From positions 49,313,553 to 49,377,552 of the forward strand of contig JAQMRL010000001.1 of NCBI GenBank assembly GCA_035578175.1: DNA of 64,000 nucleotides, in the 5' to 3' direction. This DNA comes from Catonia carolina (taxonomy: Eukaryota; Arthropoda; Insecta; Hemiptera; Achilidae). The position numbers and the translations under genes were made by a program. Position 1 is the stretch's first letter; every line of letters starts with the position of its first letter. A model generated the notes under the pieces. That model ran no database searches, was not told where the DNA came from, and was given only the letters and a program-made list of their open reading frames with translations. Below are positions 12,237 to 23,344 of the stretch, piece by piece.

Positions 12237-12790
12237 TATTTACCCTGCGTAAACGAGTTTGTCCTCCTTTGTATCTTTATGTCACTCAATATCATACTTC
12301 TGAATCTATCCGTTATCTAGGTTTGTATATAGATAAGAGGCTCACGTAGAATGTACACGTGAATAAAACGAGAAAGGTACTCTAGGACAGGTTGAAACAG
12401 TTGTACAGACTTCTTTCACGCAAATCCAAGTTACCAACTACATCTAAATTAACCATTTACAACTCCTACCTTCGACCAATATGGAGCTACGCCAGTCAGC
12501 TTTACTGCTGTGCAAAACCATCGGTATTAGCAAAAATTCAGCGTTTCCAATCAAAACTTTTACGGAGGATAGTTAACGCCCCCTTATATGTAACCAATAA
12601 AACGCTACACTCAGATCTAAACGTACTACATAAATTACGTTTTTTTAAAACTCTATACAAAATTTAGGAAGTAACTCGTGAACCACCATAAAAAATTGAT
12701 CTCAAATCTGGCTACGCAGACTCACCCAAAAAATCCAATATGACGTCTAAAACGTCGATGCAGCCGGTACCTTATCAATTACGTAGTACT
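12237..12790 (+). pseudogene. Jockey LINE, RT thumb and C-terminus
   Basis: A well-preserved Jockey ORF2 C-terminal piece. From 12237 the frame reads TLRKRVCPP, then SIRYLGLYIDKRLT (YLGL-x-LDRRLTW block), a TAG, and an open run at 12392-12667. That run contains LYRLLSRKSKLPTTSKLT, LRPIWSYASQLYCCAKPS and IQRFQSKLLRRIVNAPLY-VTNKTLHSDL, all standard Jockey landmarks. After a frame change near 12700 the usual terminal RRLKRR..R.L block appears as RLKRRCSRYLIN near 12750. A few stops and one frameshift make it non-functional. The 5' part, including EN and most of the RT, is absent. Confidence 0.85.
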
Positions 12791-14211
12791 GTAATTGACT
12801 ATCCATTACAGTGTTCTAAATGCTGCACTTAATGCTACATTTAACTATTCACGTTGGAGTTCTGTCACTGGACTGTGTCACCACTCACGTTTATACCATG
12901 TTAATTTTTTCCAAATTTTTGTTATCACATTCACTGATTGTTTCTAAAAGATTGTGAATTTCCTAAATAGAAAAAAAAGAATAACTTCACTAAGATAAAG
13001 GAATACTGTACAACGTTTCAATCAGTCGAAGAAAAATAAGTGTGTTTAACAAACATTTAGGTCTACGTCTGAGGTAGGTGTAATTTTCATAATAGAACTT
13101 TGGACAGATGCATGAATCAGTACATGAGAAAAGAAAAGCTGTTAATTTTTTTTTGTGAAAAAGAAGCCAGTAGTAAATTTCTTGTTCAAATTATTTTTCA
13201 CAGTAAAACTCGAAATTAAATTTTAAATTAAATTAGTTTTGATTGTTATTTCATTTTGCAACAAAAACATAGCTGTAAATTTTAAATTAATAAGCTCAGT
13301 TTCGAAAAAACTAAATTTTCTTTTCTCACTACTACCAACTTTTTACCACTTAATTAAACCAATATTAGTAATTAATTTGGCAAAAAGAAGTCACAAAAAT
13401 CTCTCGATCATTTACGTTTGTAATATTTACGATAAAAAATTTAGTAAAAAGAAAGAAAGTAAGTAGAATATAATAAATGTTACAACACTTTTCGATTACA
13501 GTATCGGCATGTTAAAAAGGAGATGAAATATGAGACTATCAAGTATATTTATAACTTGTTAAACTTTACTTTTGTTAAAACTATCTTTATTTCAAAAATA
13601 TCTATGAAAAATTATGAAGTCTACAAATTACAAAAAACCTAGTCATGAGACAAACTATTCACTTTGATGAACTGAAAAAATTGCTTTTTATAATGTTTGT
13701 AAAACAAAAATTAGGGCGTTATTTGAACTAAATAAAATGAAACTCTTCAGACTTTAATCAGTATTAATGAAAATTATTTAATCTGAACAGTATCCAATAA
13801 AGAAAGGGTAGAAGGAGTAACTCAACCTTGAAAATTCTTGGTTATACTTCATGTATTTATTTTTAATACTGATATCATTTTAACATCCCTGAGGAATTTC
13901 ATTACTGTCGAACTCTCCTACCCGTCACTTCCCCAACGCAGACTGTCAAACTTGTTTTTGTAACTGGGAATTGTGTTCTTTAGTACTGCGTTTTCCTATG
14001 TTTATATCAATATTACATAATCTATCTAAATGTATATTTATACAATACGTATAAATATTGATATTTAACATATCAGTATTGATATTGTAACACCTAAGCC
14101 ACGGATCTGAAAATAATAAAAGATTTAATTAAACTTTTAACAGTTTTTATTTTTTGATACAATTTATAATTATTAAAATTAGTTATTAAACTTAGATAAT
14201 TAACAAATTAC
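12791..14211. other. AT-rich stretch, mostly unassigned
   Basis: At 13890-13960 the plus frame ELSYPSLPQRRLS faintly recalls the terminal SLP..P.RRL block of Jockey, too short to call. A 75-codon frame at 13239-13466 has a Lys/Asn/Phe-rich low-complexity translation and is not believed to be a gene. Confidence 0.4.
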
Positions 14212-14445
14212 AATATTGAGTTACTTACACTAAGGGGGGAATCCACTAAAAATTGAAATTTTTTTCTTTTACGCCACCGAAAGTTCATATTTCATAGACA
14301 TACAATATTTCATACGATATAACAAAGAATATTGAGTTACTTACACTAAGGGGGGACTCCACTGAAAATTGAAATTTTTTTCTTTTACGCCACCGAAAGT
14401 TCATATTTCATAGACATACAATATATCATACGATATAACAAAGGA
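14212..14445 (+). repeat. 117-bp tandem duplication
   Basis: Two head-to-tail units, 14212-14328 and 14329-14445, each starting AATATTGAG. I count only about three substitutions between them. Each unit contains ACTAAGGGGGG and a run AAATTGAAATTTTTTTC, i.e. the left end of the candidate element listed next. The near identity means the duplication is recent relative to the surrounding decayed elements. Confidence 0.9.
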
Positions 14446-15193
14446 GAACGTTTCCGTAAATTTTCATAATTTACCCCTTACCCTTCCCAAAATAAGTAGT
14501 TTGGGGTTGAAAAACATTGCTTCACAAAAACAAACATATCTCCACTGTTATAATCTATTAAATTGATTAAAAAGAATAAGAAAAGATCTAATGGCTGTAG
14601 TATTGAATAAACTTTGAAGTTAATATAAATATTTACTATTACATTTTTAATTTTTGAACAAATTATTTCTAAATTTTCAGGTTTAAACCTTTTATGATAA
14701 TTTTGACCCGAATAATTAGATGTCGTACATACTATTGCCACTAGAGGAGAGTGTGCTGATTAATGTTTAATTAAAAATTTATCTCAATTTCAACTCAAGT
14801 GATTATTTTATTATTTATAAAACACAAAATTAAAATTTTCGGAAATAGTGTGTTAAAGTTTTACTACAAGACACTGACAACAAAATACGCAGCCATCTAA
14901 ATCCTATTTCTATAACTGAATAGTTCTGTGAGAAACGAGCTTCAAAATGGTGTAAGAATTTCGTGTTTACCACTTTTAGTTCACGAGATATTAGGTTTTG
15001 AAATCCGTGTATTTTTATGAGGCAATAGTGTTTCACTACGGAGACGGACTTAGTTCATTTTTTAAAATTTTTATTAGTAAACATTCCTTAAAAATGGTTA
15101 TACTGTTTGAAAGAGCACACTTTAAAGATTCGAAATCACGAAAAAATTTACAAAAAAAATCTATTAAGGTATTTTTGTGTAGATTCCCCCTTT
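14349..15193. mobile_element. Candidate non-autonomous DNA element with G-rich inverted ends
   Basis: The left end AAGGGGGGACTCCAC (14348 on; an extra copy at 14232 through the tandem duplication) pairs with the right end GTAGATTCCCCCTT (15179-15192). The reverse complement of the right end is AAGGGGGAATCTAC, so about 12 of 14 bases match. Inward, both ends are A/T-rich. The interior has short frames on both strands (14478-14741, 14830-15036, 14998-15195) without motifs. Flanks CTAA and TTTA do not make a convincing TSD. The termini superficially resemble the TTAA element at 46.3 kb, but kinship is not shown. Confidence 0.4.
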
Positions 15194-15195
15194 AA

Positions 15196-16044
15196 ATACA
15201 AAGTGAGTAGAATCACAAAGTAAGAAAGCGAAACTTACAACAATGTAGCATAAGTTATCAATTTATTTTTTCATCGAGGAAGTTGTTCAAAACTTGTCCA
15301 CGTCGTTAGTTCATTTTGAATTATTATTAATGAACTAAGCCCTCACAACAATAAGGCTGAACTAGATTTCAGTAACAACAGATTAATTTATTCTATTATA
15401 AATTTATCAAATAAAAATAGAATACAAAACTGTGTGATAATTAGGCTTTTACGATAATTACATTGAGTTTTTAGAACTAATTTATGATTGGCATTCTAGG
15501 TATGTTTAAAAGAAGAATAAATTCAACTTAATAAAAAGTTTGCTTCGAGATTTCAATATTTGAGTAATGCATATATTGCCCTTGAAATTGTTAGTACAAT
15601 AGGGGTAATAAAGTAGGTAACTTCATGTGAAGTTTGATAACATGTAAGTTACTAGCTTGTCGTACGTACGTGCTTTCCAAAGATAGATCATCGAAAAAGC
15701 AACTATATCTGTCAAAAGGACTACACCTACCTTACAACGTTGTAATTGGTATCTACATTTACAGTTGCTGTTGAGTAAATAATTGTAAATTCACAAGAAA
15801 CATAATAAATTAAACATCCGTTTTTAGATTTTGTAACCAAACCTAATCGGGTAAAATAAGAGATTACAATTTAAATTTTTGGGGTTTTGCCCTAATTGCA
15901 GTAAAACCATTATAGAATTACATAAAAAAAGTAAGTACGTGTAACAGTATAGTAGTAAAACGAGTAACCGAATCTCATTTTAATTTTATCAAAAACGTTA
16001 TTATAAGAACTGAAGTTTTAAAGCTACAAAATCGAATTGTTCTA
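15196..16044. other. No recognisable gene
   Basis: AT-rich spacer with no motif, repeat or TIR noticed. Confidence 0.5.
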
Positions 16045-16170
16045 TCATCCAGCGATTTCAGGCAAAAGTTATACGAATTAAAACAAATTCTCTTTCGTAC
16101 GTGACAAATAATACGCTGCATAAGGACTTACGTGTCAATACCGTGACGGAAGAAATTATGCAATTCAATT
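16045..16170 (+). pseudogene. Jockey LINE scrap (C-terminal RT)
   Basis: A single frame reads IQRFQAKVIRIKTNSLS then YVTNNTLHKDLRVNTVTEEI. This is the diagnostic Jockey segment IQRFQSK.LR.I.NAP.YV-TN..LH.DL.VP.V.EEI. It is uninterrupted for about 40 codons but truncated on both sides. It belongs to the same region as the copies at 12.5 and 19.2 kb, and is an independent older copy judging by divergence. Confidence 0.8.
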
Positions 16171-18151
16171 AAAAATATCAAGTTAAATTAGATCTCCAAA
16201 TTATTTTTGCGCTTAGGCCTACTTGTTAACAGAAAAGACTTAACAAGATTAAAAAAATAAATTACTTGACCTTCCGTTAAGATTTATTGTTCATTTAACC
16301 TCATATTGTTCACCATCATTATAATCTTCTTCAACGTCTTCTGTTACTTTTTTTTTGTTAAATTTGTCTTTTACTGTTAGTTGTTATTTATCTTGATTTA
16401 ATGTTTCCAAAAATTATAAATAATTTTGTTTTCTTTTGTAAGCAATACCAATGGGCACTGTTTTGTCAAGTAAATACTTTCATAATATTTACTTATAGTT
16501 ATTTTTTTAAGCGATTGCAAATAAACTCTGATGTTAAAAACCTAAGTGTACACAAATAAAAAAGTGTACAAAGTTGATTGCGTCTTATATCCATGCCCAA
16601 CTCTTTCAGAAGACAGAAGATGCGACACAAACATTCAGTTATCATGATGCAGCTATTGTGACTACAGACTACGTTGACATAGCCTACTTTAACCAAATTG
16701 ATTTTTCCGAAAAAGTAAAATACGTTAAAGAATTTCTCATAAATCAAAAACATACTTTTTTTTGAAAAGGTTTCTAGTAATATAAAAAGGGAGTTTTTAA
16801 ATAAAATTTCATTATAAAGGAAAGATTAGATATTAGTGTTATATGAAGCAACAGCTGTAAATATGATCATAAAATATTAAACTTTGTTTGCCAATATAAT
16901 TACAAGTAGGCCTATTCCTTTTATTTTGTGCGTTCATTGAGAAAGTTTTTATAATCGTTTACGAAATTGTTATGACTGTTGTAATAAATCGTTTTGCGCA
17001 AAAACAGTTTGTTTTAAACACAACGTATTATAACATAGATTAAAACAGAAGGGGATAAAATGTGCTTGAATTTCTTTTAAAACTTATGCTAATAAATTCA
17101 ATTAGCTTTTTAAGAACGTGCCGTACTTTGCATACTCCATCCACAACGCAGATTTAAACATTGAATTTCCATACGCATCAAAACAATAACTCTAAAAATA
17201 AACTGTTTGTAATGCTAATATAATTTTGTTGGTATTTAGACCAAATTAGTTCCTAATTTACGAATATAATAAAAGAATAATTTATTGCATACCGGGTGTT
17301 TCAATAAATTGTCAACATTCTTATTAAAATGAACCCTTATGGTAAATATATTTTTAATAGTTCGTTTAAGAATAATAAACAAACAATCAATACAGTAAAA
17401 ATGTAATAAAAATCGATGTGAATAAATCACACACTTTCTCTTGCCACTTAAGGTAATGAATAACATAATCTTATTTGAATTATGAGTGGATGACTAAATA
17501 AAAATTGACCTTTAATGACTTTGATTCAATGTAGTGTGAAGGCATTGTAAGTGAATATTTGGTTAACTGTTTGTTGTAAAATAGTAGTAAATCGGTTGAA
17601 AACTACTTTTGTACATCTTAACACGTGTGTGACGTAAACAGGCCTGCATATCGGAAAAATGTGTATAATTGTTTGGAGGAGTAAGTAAAAGTAGGCCTAC
17701 GTTAAATAATGATTGTAAAGTCTATTAACATTTTGTAATACATTTACTACTTTGTAGTAAGGTAATAGTTAAATTTTAACTTTCTAGTAGTGTCAACCGT
17801 ACCTAATACTTTATTGTAATTTAATAATTTAATAATAAATACTTATTATACCTTTAAAAGGATGTTTCATCAATTATTAATAACCCGATCTTTCAAGAAA
17901 CACGGAGCGTCACAATACGATAGTAGTAACAATCATTTTTTTCGCACCCTTCATTAAAGCCAGTTTTATTATATTGTAACAAGATCGAGAAAAGACGGGA
18001 TCGCTCACGAATCTTCCAGAATTCCACTCATAAAAATAGTTAAGAAATAATAGTAACAACAAGAGAAAGTAATAATAATAAAAATAACAACACAATAGCA
18101 GCAATAAATGACAGTTTTAACCATAATGGTACGCCTATTATAAAAGGGTAT
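16171..18151. other. AT-rich stretch without recognisable gene
   Basis: Contains paired open frames on opposite strands at 16499-16765 and a 76-codon minus frame at 17236-17466; none shows a motif, splice context or repeat membership. Confidence 0.45.
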
Positions 18152-18701
18152 TGTGTGTTATAAAAAGGGTATTTTTATGAAGTTGTTTATGGGGTTGTTT
18201 ACGTTTTCTATTTACAATAGTTGACTTGTTAACAAAAGGATTTTTCTAGCATTCATTAATAAAGAGTTATTTTTGTACTTGAGTAGATTTCACTACTTTA
18301 TTCTGGAACGATCTTTATGAATGAGTAGGTATAAAAAGAGACCCCGAGTGCGGTCAGTCAGTATTCGTGTGATCTTTGCCGTTTGATTGTCAAGGTGCGT
18401 AAACAGATTACGTATCCGAGTAAGATTGTTATACCGTCTCTTTGTTGTGTGTGTATTGTAAAGCTAATGTGTAGTTTTGTGACTTTAGTTTGTGTTGTAT
18501 GCTAGTGTAATCTATAAAAGTGATTGTAAGTATTTATTTTAAGTGAATCATTAAATCATTTATTGTATTTCTTAATTATAATTAGTTGAATTATTTATTT
18601 TGTAATCGTTTAGTGTAATAAATCTTTGTAATTATAAAATTTAGTGTATTAATTATTTAATAACCTAGATCCCGAAACGGATCTTAGCAATAAGTGTCAC
18701 A
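18152..18701 (+). mobile_element. Candidate solo LTR, or an unassigned promoter region
   Basis: The interval begins TGTGTGTTATAA, ends AAGTGTCACA, and contains the promoter listed separately plus an AATAAA at about 18618. This is the layout of an LTR with U3, R and U5. The TG..CA ends fit, but no matching 4-6 bp target duplication was found and no internal retroelement sequence or second LTR is present. A host or noncoding promoter is an equally open reading, since CAAG-GTGCGT about 37 bp downstream of the initiator looks like a splice donor. Confidence 0.3.
18330..18359 (+). promoter_or_regulatory. TATA box plus insect-type initiator
   Basis: TATAAAAAG starts at 18330 and TCAGTC sits at 18354-18359, so the presumed +1 A (18356) lies 26 bp after the first T. 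This matches arthropod core-promoter spacing with the TCAGT initiator. Just upstream TTCTGGAACGATC (18301-18313) contains facing TTC/GAA half sites, a weak heat-shock-element-like pattern. Sequence-only prediction. Confidence 0.5.
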
Positions 18702-19027
18702 ATATTATAACTGTGTACGTTTTATAAAATCAATAAACCGAGGTAAATACATTAATATTTGAACATATTGATCTGAAACATCGGATCTGTAACTTTTGTA
18801 TCGGAAAATACACACACTGTTTATAGCACTATTTGAATAATTTTTTTTTTTTACTTTATTAGGAAAATTCACAACTGTATATAATAACAACGAGTGAATG
18901 AGGTGGTTAAGAAATGGAATAAAATGCGCTTTAAGACTTAGAGGAGATCACCACTCAACAGTGGGCTCCAGCTGGAAATGTCCTGTGAACGGATTAGATA
19001 ATCGTGTATACTATCGGAGATTACTTA
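18702..19027. other. Probable 3' flank of the Jockey remnant
   Basis: On the minus strand this lies downstream of the Jockey stop codon. A GC-richer patch at 18940-19000 may be its 3' UTR. No independent feature was seen. Confidence 0.35.
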
Positions 19028-19345
19028 TTACAAAATGATGTCCCTACTCCATCGTCGGTGTAGACGTCTGCGGGGATTCCCGGGAAGGTATGTTAGGTAT
19101 AGGTTGCGTACAAGTTCGTTGCTATGATGTGATAATTTCATACGGAATCTTGTGTAAATTTTACGAAATAAGTCATTCACGTACGGAATATTGAGGTCAT
19201 TGTGCAAACAGTCATTGGTAACGTAAAAGGGAGCATTTGTAATTTGTCATAAGAGTTTTAACTGAAATCGCTGGATTTTTGAAATTACGGGTGCCTTAGC
19301 AGTTCCAAAGATTTGGCAGGCATACATCCAAACAGGCCTAAATTT
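19028..19345 (-). pseudogene. Jockey LINE C-terminus, reads to its own stop
   Basis: About 105 codons, nearly uninterrupted. It starts RPVWMYACQIFGTAKAP, continues ISKIQRFQLKLL, then one stop, NAPFYVTNDCLHNDLN (the TN..LH.DL block), and ends LPGNPRRRLHRRWSRDIIL before TAA (19028-19030). The terminal PRRRL.RRWSRD block followed by a stop is the normal Jockey ORF2 ending. Upstream coding (19346-19500) is scrambled. The single internal stop and otherwise intact frame mark it as one of the younger Jockey scraps here. Confidence 0.85.
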
Positions 19346-19641
19346 AATAATTTTAATAATTTTAAAAAAATACATGAGACTGTGCCTTTTTTAAGTTTGT
19401 GCAGCTTACTAACGTCAAGTAAAAGGTGTTGGGAATAATTAGTTGCGATTTACTTTGTTGCGTGAACGGTTGCGTGATATCAGAGTTTTATTCTAATTCT
19501 TTTCAGGTTTTCTTATGTCAACACAATTATTTAAAATATTAACACAATAAAAATATTAGTGCTGCAGTAATATTTGATAATATAAAAACCATATAACTTG
19601 TTTTCCTTCCTAATGTATTTAATAAATTATAATATTATGAA

Positions 19642-20035
19642 CTGCCCATAACAGACAGGTGGAGTGTCAAATTATTTACACTCAATCTGTTTGTTGCAGG
19701 GCTAAAATAAATAGTTCTGTTTCTTATCACATGGTCAGCCAATTGAATGACTGAATCATTTAAGAGCAGAAGAGGTAGAGGTGTAAAAGACACTAATCAG
19801 AGTTATCTCCTCTAAAAGTAATAAATTTTATTATACAGCCAGACCCTGTGGTGAATGAAGTGAAGGTGTCATTTGCAGAGTGGAAAATATGTGCTTTTCA
19901 GAGGGCCCGGCATGCTGATAAGCGTACTTTTCCACTCAGTGAGGAAGGCATGGTAAACCACCTCACTCCTCGTTTTACTTAGTAAAACCTCTACAGGTTC
20001 AAACCAGCCTTTTGGCTGATGACCTAAACAACAAC
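19642..20035 (+). mobile_element. (CAA)-tailed ~394-bp retroposon, copy 2, with 11-bp TSD
   Basis: Bounded by perfect 11-bp direct repeats AATATTATGAA (19631-19641 and 20036-20046), the signature of target-primed insertion. The 5' end is CTGCCCATAACAGACAGG; the 3' end is GGCTGATGACCTAAACAACAAC. It has no ORF. No tRNA-type box A/box B pair is seen at the 5' end; the only box-B-like string (GGTTCAAACC) lies about 40 bp from the 3' end. The size and 5' end shared with copy 4 suggest a full-length unit rather than random truncation. It could be a SINE or a deletion derivative of a LINE with a (CAA)n tail. Confidence 0.85.
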
Positions 20036-20046
20036 AATATTATGAA

Positions 20047-20516
20047 ATACTACGATAAGAATATCATGAGTTTGTATTATTATCACTTCTTGCATATTAT
20101 TTATACTAACCTATTGAATTTCATAAGTTTTTACAAGATTTTCTATTTTTTTACCAGTCTAAAACCGGATATTCGTCTGAAGTGGTTTCTGAGGAAAAAA
20201 CTATTAATTACATGAAAGGATTTGGCCTATTAAACTTTTCAATGAATTGAGTATTCCTCGTCGGTAATAAATTTAAATATAATTATTATAAACGAATGAA
20301 ATTATAAAGATCTCTCGTATCTTTTACTGTAGCCAACATTGTCCAAGTGTTAGATACTTCATAATATGAAGATATTTATAGTATGTATAACTCATATTAT
20401 AATTTGTACATGTTTAAGTGCCCTTAAAAATACCGTTAAGGTAAATATAGGATTTATAGTAATTTTTCTATTAAATATTTATTTACGTAGAATTTTCCTT
20501 GAAATAAAATTAGTCA
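20047..20516. other. No recognisable gene
   Basis: AT-rich spacer between the (CAA) element and the SINE; nothing else seen. Confidence 0.5.
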
Positions 20517-20693
20517 TGGCTGCCTCCACAACTTAGTGGCAGCACACTAGCTTACAAAGCAGACGTGCTGAGCTCGATTACCGGCTAGGGTCTGGAAAAT
20601 ATAACAAGTAAAACCCACTGTTCCAGTTGCATAACTCACCATAATGTCTAAAAATCAAGCTGCAGATGTAACTATAGATAAACTAAAACGGTT
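20517..20693 (+). repeat. tRNA-headed SINE, copy d
   Basis: The head has CACAACTTAGTGGCAGCAC (box A-like) and GAGCTCGATTACCGG (box B-like). The body contains AAAACCCACTGTTCCAG; the tail contains AAATCAAGCTGCAGATGTAA and TAAACTAAAACGG. The 3' end abuts the target duplication of the following LINE, which therefore inserted into or just behind this SINE's A-rich tail. Confidence 0.65.
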
Positions 20694-20702
20694 GTCATAA
20701 AG

Positions 20703-23178
20703 TTTTTTTTTTTTTTTTTATTTATTTGTTTAAGGTCGCATCAACAATAAAGTCATTAGCGACCACAATTACATAATAATCTTAAATTAACAAAATTTAC
20801 ATAACAAAATTTGAATTAAAATGTCTTGAGTGAACAAAATTTGAAGAATGACTTGTGTAAACAAAATTTGGATTAAAATACATTGTGTAACTGTAAGTCC
20901 GTAAGGTATAAAACCACATTCTGTATACTCTTGATGTCCGTCAGCATGATTTTCGTATTTTGTGTTAAGTTATACTTTTCTCGCAGATCACGTAATCCTG
21001 GACATTTTATCAGTAAGTGTATTATCGTCAATGTAGTATCGTTGCAAAAATAACAGGTCGGTGCTTCAGTCTTTTGAAGAAGGTATTTGTGTGTGAGACT
21101 AGGATGTCCAATTCGTAGGCGTGTTACAAGTACTTGATTTTGTCTGCTACTTTGTGGTATTAATACGTCATGTGTGTTTTCCCTGAAGTCGTGTAGTTTA
21201 CTGCGATGTCCTTTCCATTCATCGTTCCACACTCCTTGTGTCGTCTTGAGAACAAATTTTGACAAATCAACATGTGAGACAGCATGATCATGAAACACTT
21301 CTTTTATGGCTTGTTTGGCAGCATTGTCTGCCTTCTCGTTTCCTGATATACTAACGTGTGCTGGAGTCCATACAAATTCAATTGTGTTATTAATTTTTGT
21401 ATTTGACACTAAAAGCCTAACTATTTCTTGAATTATGGGTTCTTTAGTATTTAAATTAGAAATGCTTTCTAGAACACTTTTAGAATCGGTAAAAATTACG
21501 AATTTGAAATTTCGAGATTGAGATACAATTTCCAGAGTTTTATAAATAGCATAGGCTTCACAAAAGAATATAGAAGATACGTTATTAATTTTGTAAAGAA
21601 TCTCTGAATCAGGAAACACGATTCCACAGCCACAACCTTTAGTTGTAAGTGAACCGTCTGTGTAAACACTCATGTAGTCTTTGAATCTAGCAGTTATTTT
21701 TTGAAACAGAGGCCTGAAGACAGCAGAATGGTGGTTTTGTTTTCCAAGAACACTAAGACTTAAATCAGGTATTGGAAGTTTTAGAAGCCATGGTGGTTCA
21801 TCGGGTTGACAAACTTCAAAAACATTTGGAAGACGTATATTTAACTCCTTGAGGTAGGTGTCCACGCGATCACCTAAAGCTTTCGGGAATCTTGCTCTTT
21901 TTCTGGTAGATGTTTGGTTTCCAATGGATATTGCACTATATACTGGGTTCATCGGTGTTGTAGATATTTTAACTGCAAATTTGATACATAAGTATTTTCT
22001 GCGATATGTCAACGGTATGTCATTGCTTTCGGCAATGATACTTTCCACCGGGCTGGTCCTGAACGCACCCAGAGCCATACGCAAACTTGTTGTGTGAATA
22101 GAGTTTAAAGAATTTTTAACTGATTTTATTGCAGAGCCATAAACTATCGAACCATAATCTAATTTGTTTCTTATTAAAGCCCTGTAAGTATTTAGAATTA
22201 TACGTTTATCAGCTCCCCAACTGCATGACGAAAGTAATTTAATTATATTCATTCGTTGTAAACAGTCGGCTTTAAGTTTTTTAATGTGAGAAACCCACGT
22301 AAGTTTCTCGTCAAATACCATACCTAGTATTCTAATTTCATTTTTCTGTTTAATTTCATGGTTACCTATAAAAAGCTGTGTATGTTCATCCGATGAGTGT
22401 TTTCGGGAGAAAATAATATAATCTGATTTAGTCAGTGAAATATTGAATCCGTTATTCAACGCCCATTTCTGTATATCACTCAGCGTTTTCTGTAAACAGT
22501 GTTGAGTTGTTTAGACGATTTTGCCTCTAATAGTAACAGTCACATCATCTGCAAATATGTAGCATTTTACTGGCGGTGATATTAATTTAGTTATATCATT
22601 TATAGCAACAAGAAATAAAGTTACACTCAAAACGGATCCTTGAGGAACACCATTTTCTACAACAAATTTTCTCGACAGACTTCCATTAGCCTTGACCATT
22701 ATGACCCTGTTTTGTAAAAAATTTGAAATGAAGTTTAGGATCGGTCCGTTAACACCAATTTCACTTAATATCTTTACAATTCTGTACTTCCAAACCATAC
22801 CGTATGCATTCTCCATATCCAATGCAACTGCAATTAGGTGTTCACCAGATTCAAAAGCATTACATATGTCGGTTTGTAGATTAACAAGATGATCTAAAGT
22901 AGATCTATTTTTTCTGAATCCACTTTGAAATTTAGATAGAAAGCTAATGTTGTCTAAGTACCAAACTAGCCGATTATTTAATATCCTTTCTAGAAGTTTA
23001 CATAATGTGGAAGTTAATGCAATCGGTCGGTAACTCTCTGCTTTACTATGATCTTTATTTGGTTTAGGAACTGGAACTACAATAGCTTCCCTCCAAATGG
23101 CCGGAAAGAGACCGTGTAATAAGATTCTGTTATAAATGTCTAATAGAAATAGTATGGCATTATCAGGTAAATTCTTCA
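20703..23178 (-). mobile_element. 5'-truncated RNase-H-bearing non-LTR retrotransposon (I/R1-like), with TSD
   Basis: A minus-strand LINE ending in poly(A) (T-run 20703-20719). The direct repeat CATAAAG flanks it (20696-20702 and 23179-23185; extendable by four T on both sides), so the copy is cut inside the RT at its 5' end by incomplete reverse transcription. The 3' UTR is about 150 bp (20720-20872). Its last ~42 bp (GTGGTCGCTAATGAC...TGTTGATGCGACCTTAAA) recur as the tail of the SINEs in this window. The younger look of its ORF makes it one of the most recent insertions here. Confidence 0.9.
20873..23178 (-). pseudogene. Reverse transcriptase / RNase H polyprotein, 5' partial, one stop
   Basis: This would copy element RNA into DNA at a nicked target. 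The N-terminal part (22511 upward) has SYRPIALTSTLCKLLE, a fingers block FRKNRSTLDHL, NGVPQGSV (about residues 176-183) and the catalytic FADD (209-212). A single in-frame TAA (22511-22513) follows at RGKIV, and the same frame then continues through LSDIQKWA into the 528-codon part. That part carries the YLG-like ILGMVFDEKLTW and an RNase H domain with its acidic set in order: YTDGS (D268), CEAYA (E301), FTDSK (D325), and TPAHVS..EKAD (H368, D378). A CX2C...HX4C finger (CYFCN...HLLIKC) sits near the end. Endonuclease and ORF1 are missing. Without that one stop, the remaining RT/RNase H would be continuous. Confidence 0.92.
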
Positions 23179-23344
23179 CATAAAGTTTTAAATTTAAAAG
23201 TTTATTAGAAGATAATATTAAGATAAGAAATTAATATTTATGTAAATAAATGGGATGTAATGGCATTTTTTTACTTAATTTATTTTGCAACTGTACAAAA
23301 CAACCAGCAAAAATGTTGATTACAATTTAATTAAAAAAAATAAA

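Noticed and set aside
13239..13466. 75-codon plus ORF
   Set aside because: Lys/Asn/Phe/Ile-rich translation typical of AT-rich noncoding DNA.
21858..22892. Plus-strand ORFs over the RNase-H LINE (21858-22097, 22692-22892)
   Set aside because: Antisense shadows of the RT/RNase H frame.
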